Source of the DNA: Anaerolineaceae bacterium
Lineage (GTDB): Bacteria > Chloroflexota > Anaerolineae > Promineifilales > Promineifilaceae
Assembly: GCA_002699125.1 (NCBI GenBank)
Contig: PABI01000129.1
Span: 62,001 to 126,000, forward strand
Direction of reading: 5' to 3'
DNA: 64,000 nucleotides
This document shows, piece after piece, positions 44,628 to 54,730 of this stretch. The translations under genes were made by a program, and so were the position numbers. Positions within the stretch are counted from its first letter, which is position 1. The number at the start of each line of letters is the position of its first letter. The notes beneath the pieces were generated by a model. That model saw only the letters and a program-made list of their open reading frames with translations. It made no database searches and had not been told where the DNA came from.

Positions 44628-46144
44628 TACTCCCCGAAGGAGATGCCTTGGGCCAACGGCAAATCTTTGGACCAGTTAATCGTGTTGGTCTGGCGGCGCA
44701 TGTACGCTTTCCAGGCGTCGGAGCCGGATTCACGGCCGCCGCCGGTTTCTTTTTCGCCGCCAAACGCGCCGCCAATCTCCGCGCCTGAGGTGCCGATGTT
44801 GACGTTGGCAATACCGCAGTCAGAACCACTGGCGGAGAGGAACGCCTCGGCGGTGCGGAGGGAGTCGGTGAAGATGGCGCTGGACAGGCCTTGGGGCACA
44901 CCGTTGTGAATTTGCAGCGCTTCTTCCACCGTGTCGAATTCCAAAATGTAGAGGATGGGGGCAAACGTTTCTTCGCGCACGATGTCGGTTTGGCCGGGCA
45001 TCTTGACGATGGCGGGTTCTACAAACTGCGGGCCGATGTCGGGCAGGGGATTGCCGCCAACGACAATTTCGCCTCCTTCTTTTTGGGCTTGTTCCAGGGC
45101 GCGTTGCATGGCGGTTACGGCCGTTCCCGTCGAAAGTGGTCCCATCAGCGTATTTTCATCCAGCGGATCGCCAATGTTGACCTGCTTGTACGCCTTGGCC
45201 AGCCGGTTGGTCAGATCAGCGACAATATCCTTGTGGGCAATGATGCGCCGCGTGCTGGTGCAGCGCTGCCCGGCGGTGCCCACCGCGCCAAACAAAATAG
45301 CCCGCGTGGCCAGATCAAGATCGGCGTCTTTGGCCACGATGATGGCGTTGTTGCCGCCCAGCTCCAAAATGGTGCGGCCAAAGCGGCGGGCCACGGTTTC
45401 GGCCACAATGCGGCCGGTGCGAATGGAGCCGGTGAAAGAGACCAGCGGCAGGCGGTTGTCGTTGGTGATCAATTCACCCACGGCGCGATCCCCCACGGTC
45501 AGATTAAATATGCCGCTGACGCCGTGATCGGCCATGACCTGGTTGGCGATGTGTTGGATGGCAACGGCCGTTAACGGCACCAGTTCCGACGGCTTCCACA
45601 CAACGGTATCGCCACAAACGGCGGCAATCGCCGCATTCCAACTCCAGACGGCTGCCGGAAAGTTAAAGGCGGTGATGACGCCCATTGGCCCCAGCGGATG
45701 CCACTGCTCGTACATGCGGTGGCCCGGGCGCTCGGAGTGCATCGTCAGGCCATAAAGCTGGCGCGACAGGCCCACGGCAAAGTCACAAATGTCGATCATC
45801 TCCTGCACTTCGCCAATGCCTTCGGCGCGGATTTTGCCCATTTCCAGGCTGACTAGTTCGCCCAGCGGTTCTAAATTGTCGCGCAGAGCGTTGCCCAGGT
45901 CGCGCACCAGCTGGCCGCGCTGCGGAGCCGGGGTGCTGCGCCAGGTTTGGAAGGTGGATTGGGCGGTATCGACGGCGCTGTTGTAGGAAACGGCCGTGGC
46001 CGGCAATACGCTGGCAATCGGTTCACCTGTTGTCGGGTTTAAAGACACAATTGGCTTGGTGTCTGACGCTATCCATCCATCTGGTCCCGTACAGACGCCT
46101 TGGTTCTCTGAGTTGATCTGTAGTTTTTCCAGAATTGCTTTCAT
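44627..46144 (-). CDS. ALDH7-type aldehyde dehydrogenase (aminoadipate-semialdehyde dehydrogenase-like)
   Basis: A 505-residue NAD-dependent enzyme. The catalytic Cys295 lies in GTAGQRCTSTRR, the general base Glu in LELGGNNAI, and VITAFNFPAAVWSWNAAIA with FTGSIRTGR forms the nucleotide site. The NFP, GQRCTST and C-terminal SGAEIGGAFGGEKETGGGRE blocks fit ALDH7A1/antiquitin and bacterial piperideine-6-carboxylate dehydrogenases of lysine breakdown. ATG 46144 has GGAGAG upstream. No other lysine catabolism gene is adjacent. Confidence 0.88.
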   Translation of the reverse strand: MKAILEKLQINSENQGVCTGPDGWIASDTKPIVSLNPTTGEPIASVLPATAVSYNSAVDTAQSTFQTWRSTPAPQRGQLVRDLGNALRDNLEPLGELVSLEMGKIRAEGIGEVQEMIDICDFAVGLSRQLYGLTMHSERPGHRMYEQWHPLGPMGVITAFNFPAAVWSWNAAIAAVCGDTVVWKPSELVPLTAVAIQHIANQVMADHGVSGIFNLTVGDRAVGELITNDNRLPLVSFTGSIRTGRIVAETVARRFGRTILELGGNNAIIVAKDADLDLATRAILFGAVGTAGQRCTSTRRIIAHKDIVADLTNRLAKAYKQVNIGDPLDENTLMGPLSTGTAVTAMQRALEQAQKEGGEIVVGGNPLPDIGPQFVEPAIVKMPGQTDIVREETFAPILYILEFDTVEEALQIHNGVPQGLSSAIFTDSLRTAEAFLSASGSDCGIANVNIGTSGAEIGGAFGGEKETGGGRESGSDAWKAYMRRQTNTINWSKDLPLAQGISFGE

Positions 46145-46158
46145 CTTACTGTCTCTCC

Positions 46159-48639
46159 TCATTCCTTCTCTTCATCACTCTCATCAATTTCGTCAATCTC
46201 GTCAATCGTTTCTTTGCTTGCCTGATTGTTTCCCTCCTTGGGATTAGAAGGAATCTTAACCAGCATCTGTTTACGGCCGTCTGCCACGGCAATGACCGTT
46301 TCCACATTAATATCTTTAGAAATCAGGCCAAAATCTTGCAGCGTCCAGATTGTGGTAATGCGGTCGCTGAGATTTGGCCACTGATCTTTAGCCCATAAAT
46401 AACGGCGGCGGCTGAACTGCCAGATAGGTTCGGGCTGAATCTGCGGCTTATAGTTACGGAATTCTTCCCAAATTTCTTGGGAATCTGTTTGCGGAAACAA
46501 AATGCTTAACATCGCTTTTTGCACCACAGAAGCGTTTCTGCCGTGCTCCTCAGACACCCAATTTATATGGTAGTTGTGGATGAAGGTAAAAATGCCAAAA
46601 TGCGAATAATCCTCAACATCCCGCAAAATTTGTTTACGCTGCTCAAAAGCAGCCTGGTATGTATCCTGAAGTTCTGTGCTGGGTTCCTCAATGCGTTCAT
46701 GGTGATGAGCCTCACGCTCAAAAATCGTAGGCTCTAACTTGTAAAGATAACAAATGAGTGTTCGAATACGGTCTGGCCCCACATTGAATTTGGCAAAAGC
46801 CCCTTCATGAATCAAATCGTCCACGGCATGAACAATGCCGCGTTGGCGCGCTTCATCATGGGCGCGCAGCAGACCCAATTGGCCCTCCAACTCGCTGGGC
46901 TGCAAGGGAGCTGCTGGTTTAACAATGGCAATATCAGACAATTTCTTCAGACCACCGTTGGCATTCACGAATTGAATAATGGTAATAATTGCACCAAAGA
47001 CAATAATGACGCCCAGCGCATCCGTTTTTTGGGTAACCAAAACGATCATCATTGAGTAACTGGCAATCATGCCGCGTAGGCCAGCAAATTTAAGCGATTT
47101 TGCTTCGCCAGATCCCGGCTCAATGCCCCGCTCGCGAATCGCATCATCTCGCACAAAAAAGACAGTTGTGCTGGTAATCACAAAAGCGCTTACAAAACCA
47201 AAGGCATAATATGATTCCACGATAACAACTTCGCGGATAATAGGAATGAGAATAGCGGAAATGACCCAAATTACAGCAATACCGATGCGATCTTCCTCAA
47301 AAATACGGGGCAAGCGTCCCAGCCGGGCGGCATTGGCGGCAACGGCCGCTCCGCCCACATAGCCACCCCCTTGAGCCAACAACAAAATGATGGCCAGCAA
47401 GGTGCCGGCCACGACCAGAAAGACCTGGCCCGGCGTGTCTTGAATGACGTTGTTAAGCTGGCGCGAAATAGCCAGATCAACCGCCACTTCATCAATGTAT
47501 TCCCCCCGGCTAAGGCCAGCCAGAGGGTCTGGCTCTTCGCCTGTCACACCTGCCAGTTCTTCTTCAGCCTGTTGGGCAAACCGTAAATCGTAAAGATCTC
47601 CAGCCGCTTCCCGATCTTGTTCCGTGATTCTAATGTCTTCTTCTGTGATGCCTCGGCCAAAAGTTTGGGCGGCAATGATTTCATATTCAATGAGCAAGGT
47701 GCTGTACCCTTCGGTGGCCGGGATTTTCCACTGTTGGGCGGCAAACAACTGCACGACGCCGGTACCGATGAGAAAAAAAGCAGCCAGCGACAGGGAAGTG
47801 TTGATGACTTTCCATTTGGGTCGGGCCGCATGTTTACCGCTGGCGGGAATGACTTCGTAGCCAGAAAAGCCCAGCATAGCGCTGGACATTGAACGGAAAA
47901 AGAGCTGAAAGAAGACGACGGTACCAATTGTAGAAATGTCTTGCTGCGCCCGAACGACATGTTCAGCGACGCCATTGATTTCTAGCCGGCTGACAATGCC
48001 CTCGGTTAAGAAAGCCCATTCGGGATTCCCCATGGCGGTTCCGCCCACGATGCCTAAAGCGGCTACGGTGAACAGCGTAAATGCGCCACCCCCTATCAGA
48101 AAAATGGGCACCGCTCGTTTAGGTCCTAAGGCAACCAGCACCACCATAATAAAAAAGGCAAACAATTCTGCCAGCACAATGCGGTAAGGAGCCAGCTCCG
48201 GCAAAAGAAGCATGGTTACATCGGAGGCCGAAATGGAACTGATAATAATGGTTAGAATGGCGTCCAAAAAGAAAAGGCTGGTTCCAATCCAGGAGAGCCA
48301 GCGCATTTTAGGCGGTCCAATCGCTTCTACCAACGGGCCACTGCCGCCGGCGTTTGGTCTTAGATAGGCACCTGCTTTGTAGGCCGGCACAATGCCCAAG
48401 AGGAGTAAGGCAGAAAGAACAATAAAAGCCAAAATAGCAATTTCATGGTGCCCTTCTGCACCATGAATGGCAAGCAAGGTTTGGTAAGCAGCCACGCTAA
48501 ACGCATCGGCGGCAATTTCAAAGATCAAGGCCAAAACACCCAGACCTGAACCACCCAACAGCAAGCCTTCGACTAATAGTTTAGGTAATTTTCGTTTTGC
48601 TTCTTCGTTTTCTGCCGGGTTGACATAACTTTTAAACAT
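46159..48639 (-). CDS. Large APC-superfamily transporter with long cytoplasmic tail
   Basis: An 826-residue protein with about 12-14 membrane helices in the first 600 residues, of the amino acid-polyamine-cation (APC) type but divergent: the region around MSSAMLGFSGYEVIPASGK is the clearest similarity. A hydrophilic insertion of about 80 residues separates two helices, and a 230-residue cytoplasmic tail without known domain ends in a very acidic Asp/Glu run. ATG 48639 follows GGAGAAG. Substrate unknown. The gene contains only one ACGGCCGT octamer. Confidence 0.75.
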   Translation of the reverse strand: MFKSYVNPAENEEAKRKLPKLLVEGLLLGGSGLGVLALIFEIAADAFSVAAYQTLLAIHGAEGHHEIAILAFIVLSALLLLGIVPAYKAGAYLRPNAGGSGPLVEAIGPPKMRWLSWIGTSLFFLDAILTIIISSISASDVTMLLLPELAPYRIVLAELFAFFIMVVLVALGPKRAVPIFLIGGGAFTLFTVAALGIVGGTAMGNPEWAFLTEGIVSRLEINGVAEHVVRAQQDISTIGTVVFFQLFFRSMSSAMLGFSGYEVIPASGKHAARPKWKVINTSLSLAAFFLIGTGVVQLFAAQQWKIPATEGYSTLLIEYEIIAAQTFGRGITEEDIRITEQDREAAGDLYDLRFAQQAEEELAGVTGEEPDPLAGLSRGEYIDEVAVDLAISRQLNNVIQDTPGQVFLVVAGTLLAIILLLAQGGGYVGGAAVAANAARLGRLPRIFEEDRIGIAVIWVISAILIPIIREVVIVESYYAFGFVSAFVITSTTVFFVRDDAIRERGIEPGSGEAKSLKFAGLRGMIASYSMMIVLVTQKTDALGVIIVFGAIITIIQFVNANGGLKKLSDIAIVKPAAPLQPSELEGQLGLLRAHDEARQRGIVHAVDDLIHEGAFAKFNVGPDRIRTLICYLYKLEPTIFEREAHHHERIEEPSTELQDTYQAAFEQRKQILRDVEDYSHFGIFTFIHNYHINWVSEEHGRNASVVQKAMLSILFPQTDSQEIWEEFRNYKPQIQPEPIWQFSRRRYLWAKDQWPNLSDRITTIWTLQDFGLISKDINVETVIAVADGRKQMLVKIPSNPKEGNNQASKETIDEIDEIDESDEEKE

Positions 48640-49198
48640 CTTTCTTCTCCAAAAATCCACTTTACGTAGATCGCCCGTATTGGGGCTGTTACTTAGCTTG
48701 TTTGGATTACACACGTGGGGAGTGGGAATGCTTCAAACAAGGGTTACTGCCTAGCTTTGCTAATTTGTAATCGGCAAAAGGTTTGTAGAAAAAAAGGCAT
48801 TGGGGCCGATTACGGGCTGACCCGAGAGCATCTTCTTGTAAAGTAAAGCTGCTCTGCCCCAGCCGCCAATTTGGATAGTTTGTTTCAGGTCAGCAAGTAA
48901 AAGCAAGTGAATCGGGGTGTCTTATTTTCAATAACTTTCCCGCTTTTACACAAAATGGGTGCGTTTGTATTTGATGATTAGGCATTAGTAGGATTATAGT
49001 TGATGGTGAGTAGCGCGCCAATAACAGTGGGTAGCGCAGGCGACTGCGTAAACCGCAAGAAGTCCTAAGAAAACGCAGAGGCTATTCACGGTTTACGCGC
49101 AGGTGAACAAAAGCTTATTCAAGTTGAAATTATTTTGAGACCCTTTTGTTCTCCACATGATAATTGATAAAAAATTTGGAGAATGCAGGAGGCTGATT
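48640..49198. other. 559-bp divergent intergenic region without a gene
   Basis: The gap separates two divergent transporter genes. A possible plus-strand promoter is TTGATG (48971-48976) with TATAGT (48995-49000), spacer 18 bp. An inverted repeat GCGTAAACCG (49046-49055) / CGGTTTACGC (49089-49098) lies in the leader. AGGAGG at 49187-49192 is the ribosome-binding site for the TTG at 49199. I see no ORF or RNA gene here. Confidence 0.5.
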
Positions 49199-51505
49199 TT
49201 GCAAAGTCAAATAGGTAGCGAGGAAATTACCCTGAGCCGAACGTTGGGTTTGTTGGATGTTACCATGATCGGGGTTGGGGCTATGATTGGTGCCGGTATT
49301 TTTGTTTTGACCGGCATTGCGGCAGGTGAAGCGGGGCCAGCGTTGGTGCTGGCTTTTTTGCTGAACGGTGTTGTGACCACATTTACGGCACTTTCTTATG
49401 CGGAATTGGGATCATGTTTCCCAGAGGCGGGCGGTGGCTACCTGTGGGTAAAGGAAGGATTGGGCGGCACGCAGGGTTTTTTGGCCGGGTGGATGAGCTG
49501 GTTTGCTCATGCGGTGGCCTGCTCTTTATATGGATTGGGATTCGGCCGTTTTGCCGTCGAGATTATTTCTTTGTGGTATCCAGATGTACATGAGATTGCT
49601 CATCCGCTAACGCTGGGAATCATGGCAGTGATTGTGGTGCTGTTTGCCTACATTAATTTTCGAGGGGCCAGCGAAACCGGCCTGGTAGGGAATGTGGTCA
49701 CAATTGCCAAGGTTATTATTCTTGGCGTTTTTATTGTGATTGGGTTTCGTGCTGTGGCAGCACAGCCTAATTTAAATGTATTCACGGACAATTTTTTGCC
49801 TCACGGTTTAGGCGGGGTTTTTGTAGCGATGGGGTTGACGTTTATCGCTTTTGAAGGATATGAAATCATTGCCCAAAGCGGTGAAGAAGTGAAAGACCCC
49901 AAACGCAATATTCCCCGAGCCATCTTCATTTCCATTGTGGTCGTGGTCATTATTTATGCGTTGGTGGCTTTTGTGGCTATTGGTGCGGTGAATGTTCCGG
50001 CCAGTGCGGGCAACATTCCGGTGTGGGATTATCTGGCTGAGGCCCGCGAGGTGGCAATTGTACGGGCGGCGGAACAGTTTATGGGCCGCTGGGGCGGGAT
50101 TTTGATTTTGATTAGCGGATTGGCTTCGACGATGTCGGCTCTCAACGCGACGATTTATTCGTCTTCTCGCGTTTCTTTTGCTATGGGGCGGGATAACAAT
50201 TTACCCTCCATTTTTGGGCGCATTCACCCTGAGATGCATACGCCTCATTATGCTGTCGGGCTTTCGGCCGTATTAATTATTGTGATGGCCTTGCTGCTGC
50301 CCATTGATGAAGTAGCCAAAGCGGCGGACGTGATGTTCTTGTTTATGTTTGCCCAGGTAAATGTTGTACTGATGACCCTGCGACGACGGCGGCCAGACCT
50401 GGACCGCGGTTATTACGTGCCGTTTTTCCCCTGGCCGGCGGTCATTGGCATTGTGACGAATGTGGCGCTGGCCGGGTTTTTAGCGGTGGAAACAGGTCGC
50501 GTTGGTATTTTGACGATTGTGTGGATTGCCGGAGGAATGCTGCTGTATATGGGGTATTTCCGGGGTCGTGAAGAAATGGAACGGCCGAATGAAATTCTGC
50601 TCAAAGAGGCATTGGTCTCTGTTGACTATTCCGTCCTGGTGCCGGTGGCCGATGTGCAGCACGCAGAGGAGCTGGGCCGCCTGGGCAGCCTGCTGGCCAA
50701 GGAGCAAAACGGGGAGGTGTTGGCGCTGCATGTGATTAAGGTGCCGCCGTCCTTGAGTTTGTCAGACGGCCGTTTATTCCTCAAAGAAGGGCGCGAGCCA
50801 TTAGAAAGAGTGATTGCGCAGGCGCGCGACCATGACGTTCCGGTTCATACGATGATTCGGCTGGGGCGCAATGTGCCTCAGGCGCTGATGAAAACCGTCT
50901 CGGAAAATGCCAGCGATATGATTTTGTTTGGCTGGCCGGGCACGTCGGGCACAAATACTTCTTTGTTTGGTTCGGTGATTGACAGCATTGTGTCCAATCC
51001 TCCAGCTGATGTCGCCATTGTGCGCTCCCGGCCTTATGAGCAGATTCGCAAGATTGTGGTGCCGGTTGCCGGTGGGCCTAATTCGAGTTTGGCGGTGTAT
51101 ACGGCCGTAAGCCTGGCGCGTAATCTACCCGAACCGGCTCAAGTGGTCATGGTGCACGTGGCCGTGAACGGGTTGTCGGAAATGGATGTGGCAGCTCGGG
51201 CCAACAACACCTTCCGGCGAGCTTCCAGCAGCGTGGTTTATGATCAACTCACTCAGGAGATTGTCAAAGCGGAATCACCCGTCGCCGGTATTCTGGAAGC
51301 GGGTAAAAGTGCCGATATGATCGTGATTGGTGCCACACGGGAGACACTTTTCCGCAATTTATTGTTGGGGAATGTATCGCAGCAGGTGGCGGAACAAGCG
51401 AGTTGCCCGGTGATTTTGGTCAAGCGGCGGAGCACGATTTTGGAATCTGTACTGCGGGAGACGGTGCTGCCGCCCATTCACACATCAAACAAGTTGAAAA
51501 ATTAG
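49199..51505 (+). CDS. APC amino acid permease fused to two universal-stress-protein domains
   Basis: A 768-residue protein. The first 440 residues are a typical 12-helix APC permease (GVGAMIGAGIFVLTG in helix 1, FEGYEIIAQSGEEVKDPKRN around helix 6). The cytoplasmic remainder holds two USP domains (about residues 460-600 and 615-750); the second has MIVIGATRETLFRNLLLGN, an ATP-binding G-2x-G-9x-like motif. Start TTG 49199 is preferred: AGGAGG lies 6 nt before it, whereas the in-frame ATG at 49157 has no ribosome-binding site. USP domains probably gate transport by nucleotide. Confidence 0.87.
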   Translation: MQSQIGSEEITLSRTLGLLDVTMIGVGAMIGAGIFVLTGIAAGEAGPALVLAFLLNGVVTTFTALSYAELGSCFPEAGGGYLWVKEGLGGTQGFLAGWMSWFAHAVACSLYGLGFGRFAVEIISLWYPDVHEIAHPLTLGIMAVIVVLFAYINFRGASETGLVGNVVTIAKVIILGVFIVIGFRAVAAQPNLNVFTDNFLPHGLGGVFVAMGLTFIAFEGYEIIAQSGEEVKDPKRNIPRAIFISIVVVVIIYALVAFVAIGAVNVPASAGNIPVWDYLAEAREVAIVRAAEQFMGRWGGILILISGLASTMSALNATIYSSSRVSFAMGRDNNLPSIFGRIHPEMHTPHYAVGLSAVLIIVMALLLPIDEVAKAADVMFLFMFAQVNVVLMTLRRRRPDLDRGYYVPFFPWPAVIGIVTNVALAGFLAVETGRVGILTIVWIAGGMLLYMGYFRGREEMERPNEILLKEALVSVDYSVLVPVADVQHAEELGRLGSLLAKEQNGEVLALHVIKVPPSLSLSDGRLFLKEGREPLERVIAQARDHDVPVHTMIRLGRNVPQALMKTVSENASDMILFGWPGTSGTNTSLFGSVIDSIVSNPPADVAIVRSRPYEQIRKIVVPVAGGPNSSLAVYTAVSLARNLPEPAQVVMVHVAVNGLSEMDVAARANNTFRRASSSVVYDQLTQEIVKAESPVAGILEAGKSADMIVIGATRETLFRNLLLGNVSQQVAEQASCPVILVKRRSTILESVLRETVLPPIHTSNKLKN

Positions 51506-51523
51506 ATTAAACCTCTGTTTCAA

Positions 51524-52369
51524 CTATGTGCCTGGTGTCGATTCCGGTGTAAACGTAGGAATGGGTGTTGGCCAAAAGGTGGCTGTCAAAGTTGGCTGCG
51601 GGGTGGGGCTGGGCAGGGGCGTCCGGGACGGCATGGGCGTGGCTGTCGCGGTGGGTGGTTGCGGTGTGGGCGTGCTGGTTGGCAGCGGCGAAGGGGTAGG
51701 GCTGGGCAGGGGGGTGCTGCTCGGCGCTGGCGAGTTGGGTGTGTTTGTGCTGGTGGGAGGCTGTGGTGTAGGCGTTTGAGTCTGTGTCGGCGGTGATTGT
51801 GTCGCTGTGCCAGAAGGCTGTCCCGACGTTGGTGTGGCGGTAGAAACGGGCACGGCCGTATTGGCGCTTGTGGGCGTGGCTGAGCTATCTAACGTCGGGG
51901 TAACAGTAGCGGAAGGAACAGGCACGGCCGTATTCGTCCTGGTGGGTGATGCTGTTCGGGTTGCTGCGGGTGTGGCTGTAGCTGTATCTGGGGCCTCCGT
52001 GGCTGCGGCTGTGTTGGAGGGTGTGGCCGTTGGCGGGAAGGGAATGGGCGTTTCGGGAACGGCCGTTCCCGTTTCACGCAGTTGAGCCTCATCTTCTTCA
52101 GAACCGGCGGCAATGGTTGGGTCCAGCGGGGCAAATTCAAAGTCATAATTGTCGCCATAGTCGGCTTCGGTTTGGGCCAACATGCTGGCTTCCAGGGAGC
52201 GTAACGGCCGTACATTTAGCCCCAGCCACATAAAAGTAAAAATGCAGGCAAAATTAATCAGCAAAGCCAGCAGCAGCACGGCATACATGTTGCGCCGCGC
52301 GTTTTTAGTATCTTGTGCTTCAGAAGAGGTAGGCAGATCGGGCGGAGGAACCATTGGCGAAGCGCGCAT
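51524..52369 (-). CDS. Single-pass membrane protein with Pro/Thr-rich extracellular domain
   Basis: A 281-residue protein: short cytoplasmic N-terminus, one membrane helix (MYAVLLLALLINFACIFTFM), a 60-residue acidic segment, then about 170 residues of Thr/Pro/Ser low complexity (TPTP, TATP, PSPTP units). It looks like a wall-spanning or glycosylated stalk. It overlaps the upstream sensor kinase gene by 3 nt and is co-transcribed, so it may be an accessory of that kinase. Real gene status is supported by the overlap and the clean helix. Confidence 0.68.
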   Translation of the reverse strand: MRASPMVPPPDLPTSSEAQDTKNARRNMYAVLLLALLINFACIFTFMWLGLNVRPLRSLEASMLAQTEADYGDNYDFEFAPLDPTIAAGSEEDEAQLRETGTAVPETPIPFPPTATPSNTAAATEAPDTATATPAATRTASPTRTNTAVPVPSATVTPTLDSSATPTSANTAVPVSTATPTSGQPSGTATQSPPTQTQTPTPQPPTSTNTPNSPAPSSTPLPSPTPSPLPTSTPTPQPPTATATPMPSRTPLPSPTPQPTLTATFWPTPIPTFTPESTPGT

Positions 52370-54630
52370 CAGGCTGGCTCCACCAGGGGCAGCTCAATGG
52401 AAAATGTGCTGCCAACCCCCAATTCACTGTCCACGCTTACTTTGCCGCCATGCAGCTCTACAACCGTGCGGGTAATGTAAAGTCCCAGCCCAACCCCCCG
52501 CGCGGCAAAATTGACGTTATTGTTTGCCCGGAAAAACCGCTTGAACAAATGTGGATGATCGGCCACGGCAATGCCTACACCGTTGTCCAAAACATCCAGG
52601 CGCATCGTGCCATCCTGCTTGTGGATGCCCAGCTCTACATGCCCCCCTTCCGCAGTGTAGGTCAATGCATTGCTCAGAAGATTTTCAATGGCCCGGCCTA
52701 AATGTTCGGCATCTGCTTCCAGCCACAGCTCCTCGTCGGGCATCGTCGTATCCAGGGCAATCTCTTTTTGTTCAAAACGATCCCGCCAGCGTGTTACTGC
52801 ACTGTCTATCAGGCTTTGCACATTTACCTGCTTCTTGTGCATGGAGATCGTGCCCGCCTCAATTTCCGAAATCTTAATGAGCTGGTCGATGTGATGCTCC
52901 AGTTCAGCACTGCCTTTGTTGATATATTGGATAAACTGTTTTTGGTGTTCATCCATATGCCCATTGGCTTTTGCCTGCATCAGGTTGGTATACGCTTTAA
53001 TCACGGTCAGTGGCGTGCGCAGCTCGTGGGAGATGGAGGTGATAAAGGCAGATTTCAGATTGTCTGCTTCCACCTCGCGGGTAATATCACGCATTACAAT
53101 GACGTTCCCAATGCGCTCATCGCTTTTATCGATAACCGGTGCCGAGAGTGCGCTAAGGACGCGGTTGCCTAACTGGTAACGTCGCGGGCGCAAGGTGCTG
53201 TTGGGCAGCGTGAGCAGATCACTCACGTTGGTAATTTCGTTTTTGGCCTGGCCATTCGCTGTCGGGCTTAACTCGCGCACGGGACCAGAGAAGAAATCCT
53301 GGGCCAGATCGGCCAGCAGCTTTTCTGCGGCTGGATTGACGCTTAAAATATTGTCGTGATTGTCCAGCACGATGATGCCATCCACAATACTATCCAGGAT
53401 GGCTTTAAGCTGGCTGCGCTGTTCATCCAGCGTCTGATTTTGTTCGGCCAGGGTAGCTGTCATGGTGTCGAAGGAGCGGGAGAGCAGGCCGATTTCATCG
53501 CTGCCCTGGAGATTGGAACGACGGTCGAGATCCCCTTTGGTGACGGCTACGGCCGTATCCACCAAATAATGAATCGGGTCCGTAATGCGCCGGGCAATAA
53601 GAAAGCCGCCAATAAAGACAGCCACCATCGCCAACGTAAAGATGGCAGTGAACTGCTGCCGGCTCACGGCCACCGTGCTCACAATGAAGTTGCTGGGCAG
53701 CGCCACGCTGTACATGCCAAACGACTGCCCGCGCAGCCGCCAATCACCATAGGCCAGCACATAAACCTGATCCAACACCGCCAGGCGGCGCAGTGGCACC
53801 TGACGACTGGCCGTGCTGGTTACCAGTTCGTACTGCTCCGGCGATTCTGCCAGCTCGGCAATGACCCCGCTAAATATTTCCGGATCATCCTGGTAAAGTG
53901 CCGTGATGCCGACCTCACCACCGCCCAGCGACGTGTCCAGCACGTTGCCTGCGGTATCATAAAGCGTTACCCGGGCGACGGCGTTGAGCGTTAGCTCCAA
54001 CATCATGCGGCGACTGTAGGTGCCCACCATGGCCACACCAACCTGGTCGCCGCGGAAAAACATGGGCGTGAGGGTGAAGAGCATCAACCCATTTTCGGTT
54101 TCGGTGATAAAGACGTGCCGGTTGCCTGCGGCGTCCTCTTCATTGCGCAGGGCTCTTTGCACCGCTTCCACATCAGAAAAGTCTGCCCCGCTGCGGGTGA
54201 CGCCCTGTGTGTCAGTTGAGGAGCTGACACGCTGCCAACCATAAATCTCTACACCGTTCATGTCGAGCAGTAAGACGGCATCTGTATTGCTGTTGATAAT
54301 GATTTGGGGGGCGAGTTCACCCAGCGTGGCGGGATCATTGGCGGCAACGGCCGCAGGAATGCCTGATGTACCCACAATGGTACGCAAAGTTTGCAGCCTT
54401 TGATCTTCGTGGCGTACCATTCCTTCGGCGACAATCTGGCCAGCATCGAGCAATTGGTTTGTGATTCGCTCTTCCAATGAGCTGGCAACGAGGTTGGTCA
54501 CCACAAAAGCGCCGACACTGGCCACGACCAGTGTCAGCAAAAAGTACGGCAGTATAATTTTTGTACCAATGCTCAGTCCGAACCTGGTACTGGTGGCAGT
54601 GAGCCGTGAGGGTAAATTTTGATACTTCAT
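52369..54630 (-). CDS. Sensor histidine kinase with Cache-like, HAMP, PAS and kinase domains
   Basis: A 753-residue membrane kinase: helix 1 at about 24-48, a large extracytoplasmic Cache-like sensor (about 50-325), helix 2 at about 330-350, HAMP, PAS (ILDSIVDGIIVLDNHDNIL and onward), H-box SISHELRTPL with His535, and an ATPase domain with NLLSNALTYT, DVLDNGVGIAV and GVGLGLYIT. All catalytic boxes are intact. No response regulator is adjacent. It is followed with ATGA overlap by the Pro/Thr-rich membrane protein. Confidence 0.9.
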   Translation of the reverse strand: MKYQNLPSRLTATSTRFGLSIGTKIILPYFLLTLVVASVGAFVVTNLVASSLEERITNQLLDAGQIVAEGMVRHEDQRLQTLRTIVGTSGIPAAVAANDPATLGELAPQIIINSNTDAVLLLDMNGVEIYGWQRVSSSTDTQGVTRSGADFSDVEAVQRALRNEEDAAGNRHVFITETENGLMLFTLTPMFFRGDQVGVAMVGTYSRRMMLELTLNAVARVTLYDTAGNVLDTSLGGGEVGITALYQDDPEIFSGVIAELAESPEQYELVTSTASRQVPLRRLAVLDQVYVLAYGDWRLRGQSFGMYSVALPSNFIVSTVAVSRQQFTAIFTLAMVAVFIGGFLIARRITDPIHYLVDTAVAVTKGDLDRRSNLQGSDEIGLLSRSFDTMTATLAEQNQTLDEQRSQLKAILDSIVDGIIVLDNHDNILSVNPAAEKLLADLAQDFFSGPVRELSPTANGQAKNEITNVSDLLTLPNSTLRPRRYQLGNRVLSALSAPVIDKSDERIGNVIVMRDITREVEADNLKSAFITSISHELRTPLTVIKAYTNLMQAKANGHMDEHQKQFIQYINKGSAELEHHIDQLIKISEIEAGTISMHKKQVNVQSLIDSAVTRWRDRFEQKEIALDTTMPDEELWLEADAEHLGRAIENLLSNALTYTAEGGHVELGIHKQDGTMRLDVLDNGVGIAVADHPHLFKRFFRANNNVNFAARGVGLGLYITRTVVELHGGKVSVDSELGVGSTFSIELPLVEPA

Positions 54631-54730
54631 CTATGGTATGGTATCGGATTTACCAGAGGGCACGGGTTAAGGTGACGTGAAAAATAGTACTTTTGGGTAA
54701 AGGGATTTTTCTCTGGTAGGTGGCGGATAT

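Noticed and set aside
51524-52369. Reading the Pro/Thr-rich stretch as a simple DNA repeat only
   Set aside because: The frame has a clean membrane helix and an ATGA overlap with the kinase gene, so it is kept as a protein-coding gene.
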